A stretch of DNA of 16,034 nt from an uncultured Pseudomonadota bacterium. GTDB taxonomy: Bacteria > Pseudomonadota > Gammaproteobacteria > Burkholderiales > SCOH01. The translations under genes and the position numbers were made by a program. Of this stretch, positions 6,709 through 14,727 are shown in pieces. The notes beneath the pieces are model-generated. The model did no database searches and was not told where the DNA came from. It saw only the letters and a list, made by a program, of their open reading frames with translations. Location of the stretch: contig CALMFQ010000070.1 in assembly GCA_937863215.1 (NCBI GenBank), positions 1 through 16,034 of the forward strand, written 5' to 3'. How positions within the stretch are numbered: the first letter of the stretch is position 1; each line of letters opens with the position of its first letter.

Positions 6709-7785
6709 CTATTCGCCCATTGCGGCCAGCAATTCCGCCTGATGCTCCTGCTGCAGCGCCTGTGTCAGCTCGACCAGATCGCCATCCATGATCTGGTCGA
6801 TCTTGTACAGCGTCAGGTTGATGCGATGATCGGTAACCCGCCCCTGCGGGAAATTATAGGTGCGGATACGCTCCGAGCGGTCGCCCGATCCGACCAGGCT
6901 CTTGCGCGTCGCGGCTTCCTTGGCGTGCCGTTCGCGCTCTTGCGCATCCTTGATGCGCGCAGCCAGTACACTCAGCGCACGTGCCTTGTTCTTGTGCTGC
7001 GAACGGTCGTCCTGGCACTCAACAACAATGCCGGTCGGCAGATGCGTGATACGCACCGCTGAATCGGTCTTGTTGATGTGCTGCCCACCCGCCCCGGATG
7101 CACGAAAGGTATCGACACGGATATCCTCGCTGCGGATTTCCACTTCAGCCAACTCATCGGCTTCCGGCATCACTGCCACGGTACAGGCAGAGGTATGAAT
7201 GCGCCCCTGCGTTTCGGTAGCCGGAACGCGCTGCACCCGATGGCCGCCCGATTCGAATTTCAGCCTGGAATAAGCGCCCTGCCCGACGATGCGGGCAATG
7301 ATCTCGCGGTAGCCGCCCAAATCGGATTCGTTGGCAGACATGATTTCGACCTGCCAGCGATTGCGCTCGGCAAAACGCGCATACATACGAAACAAGTCGG
7401 CGGCAAACAGCGCCGATTCATCGCCGCCGGTGCCGGCGCGGATTTCGAGAAAGATGTTGCGTTCGTCGTTGGGGTCGCGCGGCAACATCAATGTCTGCAA
7501 CTGCAAGTCCAGATCGGCCAGGCGCTGCTTGCCGTCCTTCAACTCTGCTTCGGCCAGCTCTTTCATGTCCGGATCGGCCAGCATTTCCTGTGCCGTCTGC
7601 AAATCGCGTTCGCACTGCCGATAGGCCTGAAACAACTCGGCTACCGGCGTGATTTCCGCATGTTCACGACTCAGCTTGCGGAAATTGTCCATGTCGCGGG
7701 CAGCTTCCTCGCTGGCGAGCAGTAGATTGACTTCGTCCAGACGCTCAACGAGTTGGGTCAGTTTGGTGGCAATGCTTGGTTTCAT
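6709..7785 (-). CDS. prfA: Peptide chain release factor 1
   Basis: RF1 recognises UAA and UAG in the ribosomal A site and triggers peptidyl-tRNA hydrolysis. The 358-aa product is full length for the family. The codon-reading tripeptide Pro188-Ala189-Thr190 (RVPATETQGRIH) marks it as RF1 rather than RF2. The catalytic Gly-Gly-Gln is at 233-235 in GAGGQHINKTDSAVR, and the glutamine should be methylated by PrmC. The N-terminal start MKPSIATKL matches E. coli RF1, although only a weak GAAG lies just before the ATG. It follows hemA after 82 bp on the same strand, the familiar hemA-prfA order. The prmC gene that often follows is absent: the terminator and a convergent gene come next. Confidence 0.97.
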   Translation of the reverse strand: MKPSIATKLTQLVERLDEVNLLLASEEAARDMDNFRKLSREHAEITPVAELFQAYRQCERDLQTAQEMLADPDMKELAEAELKDGKQRLADLDLQLQTLMLPRDPNDERNIFLEIRAGTGGDESALFAADLFRMYARFAERNRWQVEIMSANESDLGGYREIIARIVGQGAYSRLKFESGGHRVQRVPATETQGRIHTSACTVAVMPEADELAEVEIRSEDIRVDTFRASGAGGQHINKTDSAVRITHLPTGIVVECQDDRSQHKNKARALSVLAARIKDAQERERHAKEAATRKSLVGSGDRSERIRTYNFPQGRVTDHRINLTLYKIDQIMDGDLVELTQALQQEHQAELLAAMGE

Positions 7786-7805
7786 TCTTCACAAATCAGT
7801 TTGGC

Positions 7806-7826
7806 GGCGCCTGCAGGCAGGGCGCC
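7806..7826 (-). other. Intercistronic hairpin between hemA and prfA
   Basis: GGCGCC at 7806-7811 pairs with GGCGCC at 7821-7826 around a 9-nt loop that can add two further pairs. No T-run follows on the minus strand, so it is not a terminator. It might affect mRNA stability or prfA expression, or be incidental in GC-rich DNA. Confidence 0.3.
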
Positions 7827-7867
7827 ATTATGCATGGGGAAGCAGATATCCGGAATCGAGCTGTCCG

Positions 7868-9121
7868 TCAGTCCGGGTCGTGGATCTGGTAAATCCGGCT
7901 CACCGCATCGATCAGGCGGTCACGCTCATCCGGGCTGGAGTGATTGAGTGCATGCGTAGGCAAATGAGTGAATTTGTTGGTCAGGCTGCTGGCCAGCATC
8001 TCCAGTGCACGCATCGGCTCTTCACCGCGCTCCAGCGCCTTGGCAGCCTTTTCCAGCTCATGCCGGCGTAGCCGGTCGGCACGATCGCGCAATGAACGGA
8101 TAACCGGCACCACATCGCGGCTTTCAAGCCACGACATGAATTCGGTCACCTTGCCGTCGATAATGGTTTCCGCCTCTTCCACCGCATGCAAGCGGCGATC
8201 CCGCCCTTCCTGCACAACACTGGCAAGATCGTCGACGGTATACAGATAGACGTCTTCCAGCTCGGCCACTTCGGCTTCGACATCGCGCGGTACCGCCAGA
8301 TCCACCATGAAAATCGGCTGACGCTTGCGCTGTTTCAACGCCCGCTCCACCATGCCTTTACCCAGGATAGGCAAGGTACTGCCGGTGGAAGTGACAACGA
8401 TGTCGTGATTGGCCAGTTGCGCCGGCAACTCGGCCAGCGTGATGGCCTGCCCGGAAAAACGTCCGGCCAGCGACTGAGCCCGTTCCAGCGTGCGGTTGGC
8501 AACGGTAATGCTTTTCGGGTGCTGGGCAGCAAAATAGGTGGCGCACAGCTCGATCATCTCTCCTGCGCCGATGAACAGCACCCGCGTGCCGCGTACCGAT
8601 GGGAAAATCCGCTCCGCCAGCCGCACCGCAGCAGCAGCCATCGACACCGAATTGGCACCGATTTCGGTGCGGGTCCGCACCTCCTTGGCAACCGAAAAAG
8701 TGCGCTGGAACAGCGTATTCAGCAGAATACCCAGCGTGCCGGCATCCTGTGCCTGGCGTACTGCATCCTTGAGCTGCCCCAGAATCTGCGCCTCGCCCAG
8801 CACCATCGAATCGAGTCCGGCCGCGACGCGGAATGCATGCCGCACAGCCTGATCCGCCGGCAACAGGTACAGATAGGGTTCGATTTCGCTGTCATGCAGA
8901 TGATGATAATCCGCAAGCCAGTGGATCGCCGCCTGTGGCGTCTGGGTATTGCAGTAGATTTCGGTGCGATTGCAGGTAGAGACAATCGCCGCCTCCTTTA
9001 CCTGCTGCTGATCCAGCAGGCTTGCCAATGCGGTCGACAGCGATTCGGCGGAAAACGCGAGTTTTTCCCGCACCGCAACCGGAGCAGTCTGATGATTAAG
9101 GCCTAGCGTGAATAACTGCAT
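7868..9121 (-). CDS. hemA: Glutamyl-tRNA reductase
   Basis: HemA reduces glutamyl-tRNA(Glu) with NADPH to glutamate-1-semialdehyde, the first committed step of the C5 route to haem and other tetrapyrroles. The 417-aa product starts MQLFTLGLNHQTAP, the family N-terminus. It has nucleophile Cys50 in IVSTCNRTE and the LDSMVLGEAQILGQ signature at about 103-116. The nucleotide-binding loop GAGEM is at 185-189, and the C-terminal dimerisation helices are rich in Arg and Glu. The ribosome site is only a weak GAGAG beside the ATG. It lies downstream of tsaC (80-bp gap) and upstream of prfA. The 80-bp gap holds a good -10 and an FNR-type box, so hemA probably has its own oxygen-responsive promoter. 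Confidence 0.96.
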   Translation of the reverse strand: MQLFTLGLNHQTAPVAVREKLAFSAESLSTALASLLDQQQVKEAAIVSTCNRTEIYCNTQTPQAAIHWLADYHHLHDSEIEPYLYLLPADQAVRHAFRVAAGLDSMVLGEAQILGQLKDAVRQAQDAGTLGILLNTLFQRTFSVAKEVRTRTEIGANSVSMAAAAVRLAERIFPSVRGTRVLFIGAGEMIELCATYFAAQHPKSITVANRTLERAQSLAGRFSGQAITLAELPAQLANHDIVVTSTGSTLPILGKGMVERALKQRKRQPIFMVDLAVPRDVEAEVAELEDVYLYTVDDLASVVQEGRDRRLHAVEEAETIIDGKVTEFMSWLESRDVVPVIRSLRDRADRLRRHELEKAAKALERGEEPMRALEMLASSLTNKFTHLPTHALNHSSPDERDRLIDAVSRIYQIHDPD

Positions 9122-9150
9122 TCTCTCGAGACATTGGGCTGAACTGACTG

Positions 9151-9180
9151 ATTTTACATCAATAACAAAATCCCGCCCAA
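9151..9180 (-). promoter_or_regulatory. Candidate hemA promoter
   Basis: On the minus strand TTGGGC (9180-9175) and TAAAAT (9156-9151) are separated by 18 bp. The -10 matches five of six consensus bases. Predicted transcription starts near 9144, giving a short leader of about 23 nt. Confidence 0.4.
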
Positions 9181-9186
9181 ACCAGC

Positions 9187-9200
9187 CTGATTCAGATCAA
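9187..9200 (-). promoter_or_regulatory. FNR/ANR-type binding site upstream of hemA
   Basis: TTGAT-CTGA-ATCAG on the minus strand matches the FNR consensus TTGAT-N4-ATCAA at nine of ten defined bases. Its centre lies about 49 bp before the predicted hemA start. A second TTGAT...ATCAG repeat with a 5-bp spacer (9148-9162) overlaps the -10. FNR-family control of hemA is known in Pseudomonas aeruginosa (Anr/Dnr). The site also abuts the end of tsaC. Confidence 0.45.
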
Positions 9201-9201
9201 G

Positions 9202-9756
9202 TCAGGCGCGAAGAATCTTGCCGTTGGCGTAGTCAACAATGGTCGAAGGTTTGCGCGCCAGACCGATCGTTCCGGGCACTGTGTAAGCACGGGAACCGAA
9301 AGCGGTGCGGCATGCTGCAGCTGTTTTCAATGAAATTTTTCCCGACCGATTGGCGCTGGTGGACACCAGCGCCGAGCCGAGCGCACGGCACAGGCCGGCG
9401 GCCTGGGGATGATTGGTGATGCGCACGGCAATCTTGTTGTGGCGCCCGCGCAGCCACGGATGCACCTTGCGACTGGCCGGCAGCAGCAGCGTGAACGGTC
9501 CGGGCCAATACTCGGCAAAGCGGCGCAGATCGTCCGCCGCAGGGGCCTGGATAAATGGCAGCAATTGCTGCAGCTCGGCAGCAATCAGGATCAGGCCTTT
9601 GGCACGCACACGCTGTTTCAACGCCAGCACGCGCGCCAGCGCCGCAGGCTGGCGCGGATCGCAGCCAAGGCCGAAACAGGATTCGGTTGGGTAGGCCAGC
9701 ACGCCGCCGGCGACAAACACGCGCCGTGCACGCGCCCGCACCCCGGCCGCAGGCAT
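9202..9756 (-). CDS. tsaC: Threonylcarbamoyl-AMP synthase (YrdC/Sua5 family)
   Basis: TsaC joins threonine, bicarbonate and ATP to make threonylcarbamoyl-AMP, the donor for t6A37 on ANN-reading tRNAs. From ATG 9756 the product is 184 aa, close to E. coli TsaC (190). The signatures are VLAYPTESCFGLGCDP (19-34), the Lys-Gln-Arg at 47-49 with AKGLILIAAE, WPGPFTLLLPAS (84-95), VRITNHP and STSANRSG (132-139). The lack of a long C-terminal domain makes it TsaC rather than Sua5. The frame extends to a TTG at 9795, 2 nt after the rlpA stop, which would add 13 Arg-rich residues. Neither start has a good ribosome site, and I prefer the ATG because it fits the family length. Expression is probably coupled to rlpA. 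Confidence 0.9.
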   Translation of the reverse strand: MPAAGVRARARRVFVAGGVLAYPTESCFGLGCDPRQPAALARVLALKQRVRAKGLILIAAELQQLLPFIQAPAADDLRRFAEYWPGPFTLLLPASRKVHPWLRGRHNKIAVRITNHPQAAGLCRALGSALVSTSANRSGKISLKTAAACRTAFGSRAYTVPGTIGLARKPSTIVDYANGKILRA

Positions 9757-9797
9757 GCGCCGGCGTCGTGCGCGCAGGGGTTTGATCAGCGGCAAAC

Positions 9798-10880
9798 TTA
9801 ACGCACCACTAAGGCATTGAGGCTGAGATTATCGCGCAGCTGCGCAGCGGCCAGCCGGGCAGCGCTTTCCGAGTCGTAGGGGCCGAGCTGGAGACGGAAC
9901 ATCCCCTCGCGGCTGACGACGTTGATCTGCTCGCCCGGCACATCGCTACCACTGGCAAGACGGGATTTCAGGCCTTCGGCATTACCCTTGTTACGGAATG
10001 CCCCTACCTGCAGAAAAATCGAATGGCTACCGGCTGCCGGCAGCGACGCCACGTCCGGTAATGCCTTGTGCTCAGCGGCTGCTTCGTCAGGCTTGATTGC
10101 GTCAAGCGGCTTTTCATTGACGAGCGGCGCCTCCATGGCGGCAGTCTGAGCGGCGTCAGCCATCTGCGCCGCCCATTTGCCGGAGCGCTTGAATTCGGCA
10201 ATCTGTTCCGGCGTAATGCTTTCGATCTGCACCGTGGCACTACCCTTGTTGGCATAGCCAAGACGATGCGCTGCCGCGTACGACAGATCCATCACCCGGC
10301 CTTTGTGGAACGGGCCGCGGTCGTTGATTTTCACGATCACCGATTTGCCGGTGGCCGGATTGGTCACGCGGGCGTAGCTGGGGATCGGCAGCGTCGGATG
10401 CGCAGCAGTCATGGCAAACATGTCGTACAGCTCGCCGGACGACGTCTTGCGGCCGTGGAACTTGGTGCCGTACCACGATGCGATACCGGAGGCTTTGTAC
10501 GGCTTGTAGTTGCGCTCCGGAACATAGTTTTCGCCCATCACGTTGTATGGGTTGTTGGCAAACTTGTTCAGCGCCTCGATTTTCGGCTCAGCGTCGCGCA
10601 CCTTGCTCAGGTCGACCGGAATCACCTCCGGCGGGCCATCGTCCTTGTAGAAGGCGCCCGGGCGCGTGCCGGTTACCGCCCTTTCGATCACGGCGGGCGA
10701 CGGCGCGGTGGCATAACGCGTGGGCTCCACCGGGGTCTTGACCACCGTCGTACTACAGGCGGCAATCAGCAGTCCGGCGGCAGTGCCGGATGCCAAGGTC
10801 AGTTTCTGGCGGAACAATGTACGCAGGGACACACGATCGCTACAGCCCTGCTGGATGAATTTGAAACGGGTACGACTCAT
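9798..10880 (-). CDS. rlpA: Septal-ring lytic transglycosylase RlpA (lipoprotein)
   Basis: RlpA is an outer-membrane lipoprotein that cleaves naked glycan strands at the division site. The 360-aa product has a lipobox, LIAAC, with Cys42 as lipidation site. The double-psi beta-barrel domain spans about 130-220 (SGIASWYGTKFHGRKTSSGE, TAAHPTLP, KINDRGPF). His161 and Asp187 match the residues required in Pseudomonas aeruginosa RlpA. A linker rich in Ala and Glu follows. A SPOR domain at about 285-358 (IFLQVGAFRNKGNAEGLKSRL ... RLQLGPYDS) should target denuded glycan. ATG 10880 has no visible ribosome site. A GTG at 10832 would give a tidier 25-residue signal peptide and is a real alternative. rodA lies upstream after 328 bp, and tsaC follows directly. 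Confidence 0.93.
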   Translation of the reverse strand: MSRTRFKFIQQGCSDRVSLRTLFRQKLTLASGTAAGLLIAACSTTVVKTPVEPTRYATAPSPAVIERAVTGTRPGAFYKDDGPPEVIPVDLSKVRDAEPKIEALNKFANNPYNVMGENYVPERNYKPYKASGIASWYGTKFHGRKTSSGELYDMFAMTAAHPTLPIPSYARVTNPATGKSVIVKINDRGPFHKGRVMDLSYAAAHRLGYANKGSATVQIESITPEQIAEFKRSGKWAAQMADAAQTAAMEAPLVNEKPLDAIKPDEAAAEHKALPDVASLPAAGSHSIFLQVGAFRNKGNAEGLKSRLASGSDVPGEQINVVSREGMFRLQLGPYDSESAARLAAAQLRDNLSLNALVVR

Positions 10881-11208
10881 AGGAACACACTAGTTTGCTG
10901 GCAACTGCCAAGCGGACAATCTGCCGCAGGACTGACTGCTCCTGCTTGGAATTGGCCGTATCGACTGACGTGTCGACTACGAACAATCACGCTCTGCTGC
11001 GGTTCGTTACCGCAATTTTTTACTTGCTTTGAGCGCGACTGTCTAACAATTGACAGGCATAACGAATGGTTGATGACGGCGCCATTGAAACACAAGAATT
11101 TTAGAGGGGCAAGTCTAAAATATTGATTTGTATGAAATCACGGTCTTCTAATAGACGGATCCAGACATGTCAGGCAGCTCGCCAGGCAGCGAATTTGCTT
11201 GCTTCCGG
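10881..11208. other. rodA-rlpA spacer without a recognised gene
   Basis: This 328-bp stretch, AT-rich in its middle, should carry the rlpA leader and perhaps a promoter. I see no strong sigma-70 pair on the minus strand. TAAAAT near 11102-11107 lacks a -35. It contains CAGGCAGC twice (11171-11178 and 11183-11190), a TGATTT/AAATCA inverted repeat (11124-11140) and the terminator-like hairpin at 10998-11021. No T-run hairpin follows rodA, so read-through into rlpA is possible. Confidence 0.6.
10998..11021 (+). terminator. Orphan plus-strand terminator-like hairpin
   Basis: TGCGGT (10998-11003), loop TCGTT, ACCGCA (11009-11014), then A and six T residues. The form is that of an intrinsic terminator on the plus strand, yet every neighbouring gene is on the minus strand. 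It could end a short antisense or regulatory RNA starting between about 10880 and 10990. I found no convincing promoter for one. Confidence 0.4.
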
Positions 11209-12321
11209 TCACGATTGGACAAGTTTTCTATGGGCGTGAATACTCATCAAAATTCCGAAACCGAGCAGCAGCGTGACCAGCGCGGTGCCGCCATAACTGA
11301 TCAATGGCAATGGCACCCCGACCACCGGCAGGATGCCCGAAACCATGCCCATATTTACAAATGCGTAAGTAAAAAAACTTAACGCAATTGCTCCTGCCAT
11401 CAGCCGGCCAAAAAAGTTCGATGCCTTGGAGGCAATAAACAGGCCGCGCGCGATTACCAGCAGATATAAAACCAGCAACACAGTATTGCCAATCAGGCCG
11501 AATTCCTCGGCAAACACGGCAAAAATGAAGTCGGTGGTGCGTTCGGGGATGAAATCCAGGTGTGTCTGCGTGCCCGCCAGCCAGCCTTTGCCCAGCACAC
11601 CGCCGGAGCCGATGGCGATGGTTCCCTGAATCGTGTGATAACCCGCGCCCAGCGGGTCTTCCATCGGATCGAGCATGGTCGCGACGCGACGACACTGGTA
11701 ATCGTGGAATAGCTTGATGCACAAATCCCAGTGGGTGACAAAATAAATGCCGCCGACGCCGGCAATCACCATCAGCCAGACGATGCGCGAGCTCAGCCCG
11801 GCAAGGAACATCACGTAAAAACTGGCAGCGCCGACCAGTATTGCAGTCCCCAGATCCGGTTGCTTGAGGATCAGGCCGAGCGGCAGCGCCATCAGCAAGG
11901 CCGCAACGGCAAAATCCTTCATGCGCAGGCTGGCCTGCTGGCGCTGGAAATACCAGGCCAGCATCATCGGTAGTGCAATTTTCATGATTTCCGACGGCTG
12001 AATCCGCGTTACGCCGACATGCAACCAGCGGCGTGCACCGTTCACCACATCGCCGGCCACCGCTACGCCCACCAGCATCACCAAACCCAGCAGGTAAACC
12101 GGCGGAGCCAGCCCCATCATTTTTTGCGGCGAGATGTTGGCGGCCAGCCACATCACTGTCAGTGCGACACTCATGTTCATCAATTGCGCGATGATGCGCT
12201 CGACGCTCTGGTTCGACGCGCTGAACAACACTGCCAAGTTGACCAGCATCAGCAGCAGCGCCAGCAGCAACAGCGGGCCATCCAGATTGCGCACGAACAG
12301 ATGCCAGAGGCGCTGGATCAT
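11209..12321 (-). CDS. rodA: Rod-shape peptidoglycan glycosyltransferase RodA (SEDS)
   Basis: RodA polymerises lipid II into glycan strands during cell elongation, in complex with PBP2. The 370-aa product, the same length as E. coli RodA, has about ten hydrophobic membrane segments. Asp264 in PERTTDFIF matches the essential Asp262 of E. coli RodA in the large periplasmic loop. The C-terminal SEDS signature VVGVPLPLISYGG is followed by Thr where E. coli has Ser, a mild change. The ATG overlaps the mrdA stop as ATGA (4 nt), so translation is probably coupled and keeps the two partners in balance. No terminator follows at once. Confidence 0.96.
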   Translation of the reverse strand: MIQRLWHLFVRNLDGPLLLLALLLMLVNLAVLFSASNQSVERIIAQLMNMSVALTVMWLAANISPQKMMGLAPPVYLLGLVMLVGVAVAGDVVNGARRWLHVGVTRIQPSEIMKIALPMMLAWYFQRQQASLRMKDFAVAALLMALPLGLILKQPDLGTAILVGAASFYVMFLAGLSSRIVWLMVIAGVGGIYFVTHWDLCIKLFHDYQCRRVATMLDPMEDPLGAGYHTIQGTIAIGSGGVLGKGWLAGTQTHLDFIPERTTDFIFAVFAEEFGLIGNTVLLVLYLLVIARGLFIASKASNFFGRLMAGAIALSFFTYAFVNMGMVSGILPVVGVPLPLISYGGTALVTLLLGFGILMSIHAHRKLVQS

Positions 12322-14216
12322 TGACTGTCTCCCGCCGAATCGTCTTCCACCGCAGGGGTGGCCGGGCGCTTGCCCAGCAGATAATAATCAAACACCTGGC
12401 GCGCAATCGGTGCCGCCGACTGGGCGCCGAATCCGCCGTTTTCGACCAGCACAGCCAAAGCGATCTTCGGCTGCTCGGCGGGGGCAAAAGCGACGTAGAG
12501 CGCGTGATCGCGCAAATGCTCCTTGGTGCCGTGTTCGCTGTATTTGCTGCCTTTCAGGCTGAACACCTGCGCCGTACCGGTCTTGCCGGCAGCGACATAC
12601 TGGGCGCCGGCAAACGCACGCGCTCCGGTGCCCTCGGTATTCACACCGATCATGCCGCGTTTGATGACATCGATATTCTTCTGCTGCAGCGGCAGGGTCT
12701 TGATCGGCGTCGGCTCGATTGCGCGGCGCCGGCTGGTGAGCGGATCTTCGACAAAGCGCACGATATGCGGCTTGAACACCACACCGTCGTTGGCCAGCGT
12801 CGAGACCGCATGCGCCAGCTGCATTGGCGTGTAGGCGTTGTATCCCTGGCCGATACCGATGCTGACAGTCTCGCCGGCGTACCATTTCTGCATTTCCGGC
12901 TTGCGGAAACGCTTGCGTTTCCACTCCGGCGACGGCAGCACGCCGGTTTTTTCGCCATCGACATCGACACCGGTGCGCGAGCCGAAACCCAGCTCGCCCA
13001 TGAAGCGGGCGATCGCATCGATGCCCATGTCGGTGGCAAGCTGGTAGTAGTAAGTGTCACAGGAAACCACGATTGAACGATACATATCGACATAGCCATG
13101 CCCGCCCGGCTTGTCGTCGCGGAAACGATGGCCGCCGAAGTTGTAGAAGCCCGGGTCGGCAATCGCCTGCGCGGCGGTACGCTTGCCGGTCTCAAGTGCC
13201 GCCAGCGCCATGAACGGCTTGAATGTCGATCCGGGCGGATAAGTGCCCTGAATGGCACGATTGTTCAGCGGCTTGTCGTCGGATTCATTCAGTTCTTTCC
13301 AGTTCTGCGGATCTATGCCGTCGACAAACAGATTGGGATCGAAACCGGGGCGCGACACCATCGCCAGCACACCGCCGCTGGCGGGCTCGATTGCCACCAG
13401 TGCACCACGGCGGTTGCCGAATGCCTGTTCGACGATTTTCTGCAGCTCCATATCCACCGACAGCACCAGATTGTTGCCGGCCACCGGCGCCCTGGTACGC
13501 AAGGTGCGCATCGGCCGGCCGCCGGCGTCGGTTTCGACTTCGGCATAACCGGTCGTGCCATGCAATTCGCGCTCGTAGCTTTGTTCCAGCCCGGATTTAC
13601 CGATATGGTCGGTACCGCGGTAATTGGTTGCCTGATCGCTGGATTCGATCTGTGCCAGATCCTTGTCGTTGATACGGCCGATGTAACCGATCAGGTGCGA
13701 GGCGCTGTCGCCATGCGGGTAATGGCGGAACAGGCGCGCGTTGATTTCCACGCCGGGAAAGCGGTAGCGGTTGGCGGCGAAACGCGCCACCTCTTCGTCG
13801 GTAAGGCGCGTCTTGATCGGCAGGCTTTCGAAATTCTTGCTTTCTTCCTGCAGTTTTTTGAAGCGCTTGCGATCCTTGGCGGTGATTTCGACGATCTTGT
13901 CGAGCTCGGTCAGGGTCTGATCCAGGTCGCCGACCTTGCTCGGTGTGATTTCCAGCGTATAAGCAGAATAATTGTGTGCCAGCAATACGCCGTTGCGATC
14001 GTAAATCAGGCCGCGATTGGGGGCGATCGGCACGATCGAGATGCGGTTGCTTTCGGCCAGCGTCTGGTAATGCTCGTGCTGCACCACCTGCAGGTAGACG
14101 AACCGCGCCACCAGCCCGCCGAACGCGACGAACACCACCAGCAGTGCGATCAGCAGGCGACTTTGAAAACTGTAGAGTTCTTCGCTGCTGTCTTTAAGAA
14201 GCGTTGGTTGCTTCAT
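12318..14216 (-). CDS. mrdA: Peptidoglycan transpeptidase PBP2
   Basis: PBP2 is the class B transpeptidase that cross-links glycan made by RodA and activates it. The 632-aa product has a short cytoplasmic tail, one membrane helix (about 20-44) and a pedestal domain (about 60-240). The penicillin-binding domain carries Ser330-Thr-Phe-Lys in YPPGSTFKPF, Ser385-Cys-Asp in VVSCDTYYY and Lys545-Thr-Gly in AAGKTGTA. Length and Ser330 match E. coli PBP2. The frame opens 40 codons earlier, but that part reads through mreD in another frame and is Arg/Cys-rich, so ATG 14216 is chosen. Its ribosome site is weak (GAAG). It overlaps the end of mreD by 23 nt and rodA by 4 nt. Confidence 0.96.
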   Translation of the reverse strand: MKQPTLLKDSSEELYSFQSRLLIALLVVFVAFGGLVARFVYLQVVQHEHYQTLAESNRISIVPIAPNRGLIYDRNGVLLAHNYSAYTLEITPSKVGDLDQTLTELDKIVEITAKDRKRFKKLQEESKNFESLPIKTRLTDEEVARFAANRYRFPGVEINARLFRHYPHGDSASHLIGYIGRINDKDLAQIESSDQATNYRGTDHIGKSGLEQSYERELHGTTGYAEVETDAGGRPMRTLRTRAPVAGNNLVLSVDMELQKIVEQAFGNRRGALVAIEPASGGVLAMVSRPGFDPNLFVDGIDPQNWKELNESDDKPLNNRAIQGTYPPGSTFKPFMALAALETGKRTAAQAIADPGFYNFGGHRFRDDKPGGHGYVDMYRSIVVSCDTYYYQLATDMGIDAIARFMGELGFGSRTGVDVDGEKTGVLPSPEWKRKRFRKPEMQKWYAGETVSIGIGQGYNAYTPMQLAHAVSTLANDGVVFKPHIVRFVEDPLTSRRRAIEPTPIKTLPLQQKNIDVIKRGMIGVNTEGTGARAFAGAQYVAAGKTGTAQVFSLKGSKYSEHGTKEHLRDHALYVAFAPAEQPKIALAVLVENGGFGAQSAAPIARQVFDYYLLGKRPATPAVEDDSAGDSQ

Positions 14217-14727
14217 ACTTCGCTTTGACCGATTGACGCTGCGGCGCCTGCAGCATGTGCGACAGCGTCGACCACAACAGGGCGCCGGTAATGCTGGAAA
14301 CAAAATAGCCCAGACCGATGAACGGGCCGCCGCCAAGCATGCGGGTAATCACCATGGTAAGCTGCGCCAGCAACAGCAGCACCAGCGCATGCGCCGACTG
14401 CTGCAGCAGCGTGTGCATCAGGATGCGCCGGCGCCATTGCCAGGCAACGAACGCCACCACCACATACGCCAGCGCGTGCTGGCCGAATACGTTGGCATCG
14501 GCAATATCCATGATGATTCCCACCAGAAAGGCAATACCGACACCGATTCGCCCGGGCTGGTGAATGCACCAGTAGATCAGCAGCATGGCAATGAAATCCG
14601 GCTGGAATGTAACCACACGGTTATCCCAGGGAATGAAATTCAGCGTGAATGCCAGCAGAAAGGTGAAAGTGATCCATAAACTGCTCACCGGCCGCAGGAT
14701 CTGCTTGGGCTCCATGTACACGGGCAT
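14194..14727 (-). CDS. mreD: Rod-shape-determining membrane protein MreD
   Basis: MreD is an inner-membrane partner of MreC in the elongasome. The 177-aa product is strongly hydrophobic with about five or six membrane segments, among them the N-terminal SSLWITFTFLLAFTLNFIPW. The motifs PDFIAMLLIYWCIHQP and GIAFLVGIIMDIADANVFGQHALAY are typical of the family. The ATG shares its A with the mreC stop (TGATG), a sign of coupled translation. An in-frame ATG at 14715 is a less likely start. Confidence 0.94.
   Translation of the reverse strand: MPVYMEPKQILRPVSSLWITFTFLLAFTLNFIPWDNRVVTFQPDFIAMLLIYWCIHQPGRIGVGIAFLVGIIMDIADANVFGQHALAYVVVAFVAWQWRRRILMHTLLQQSAHALVLLLLAQLTMVITRMLGGGPFIGLGYFVSSITGALLWSTLSHMLQAPQRQSVKAKYEATNAS

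Noticed and set aside
8186..9106. Plus-strand open frame of 306 codons
   Set aside because: It is antisense to hemA, with a Gln/Arg/His-rich product typical of a reversed GC-rich gene.
10877..11095. 72-codon minus-strand open frame in the rodA-rlpA spacer
   Set aside because: It has a GTG start, no ribosome site and no recognisable pattern, and overlaps the rlpA start by 4 nt. I see no support beyond its being open.
10068..11126. Plus-strand open frame of 352 codons
   Set aside because: It is antisense to rlpA. The product is low-complexity and Arg-rich, and it crosses the orphan terminator hairpin.
11228..12487. Minus-strand open frame of 419 codons
   Set aside because: It is a second-frame shadow of rodA and the end of mrdA; RodA is unambiguous in its own frame.
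13098..14228. Plus-strand open frame of 376 codons
   Set aside because: It is antisense to mrdA, with no start signal and no family resemblance.
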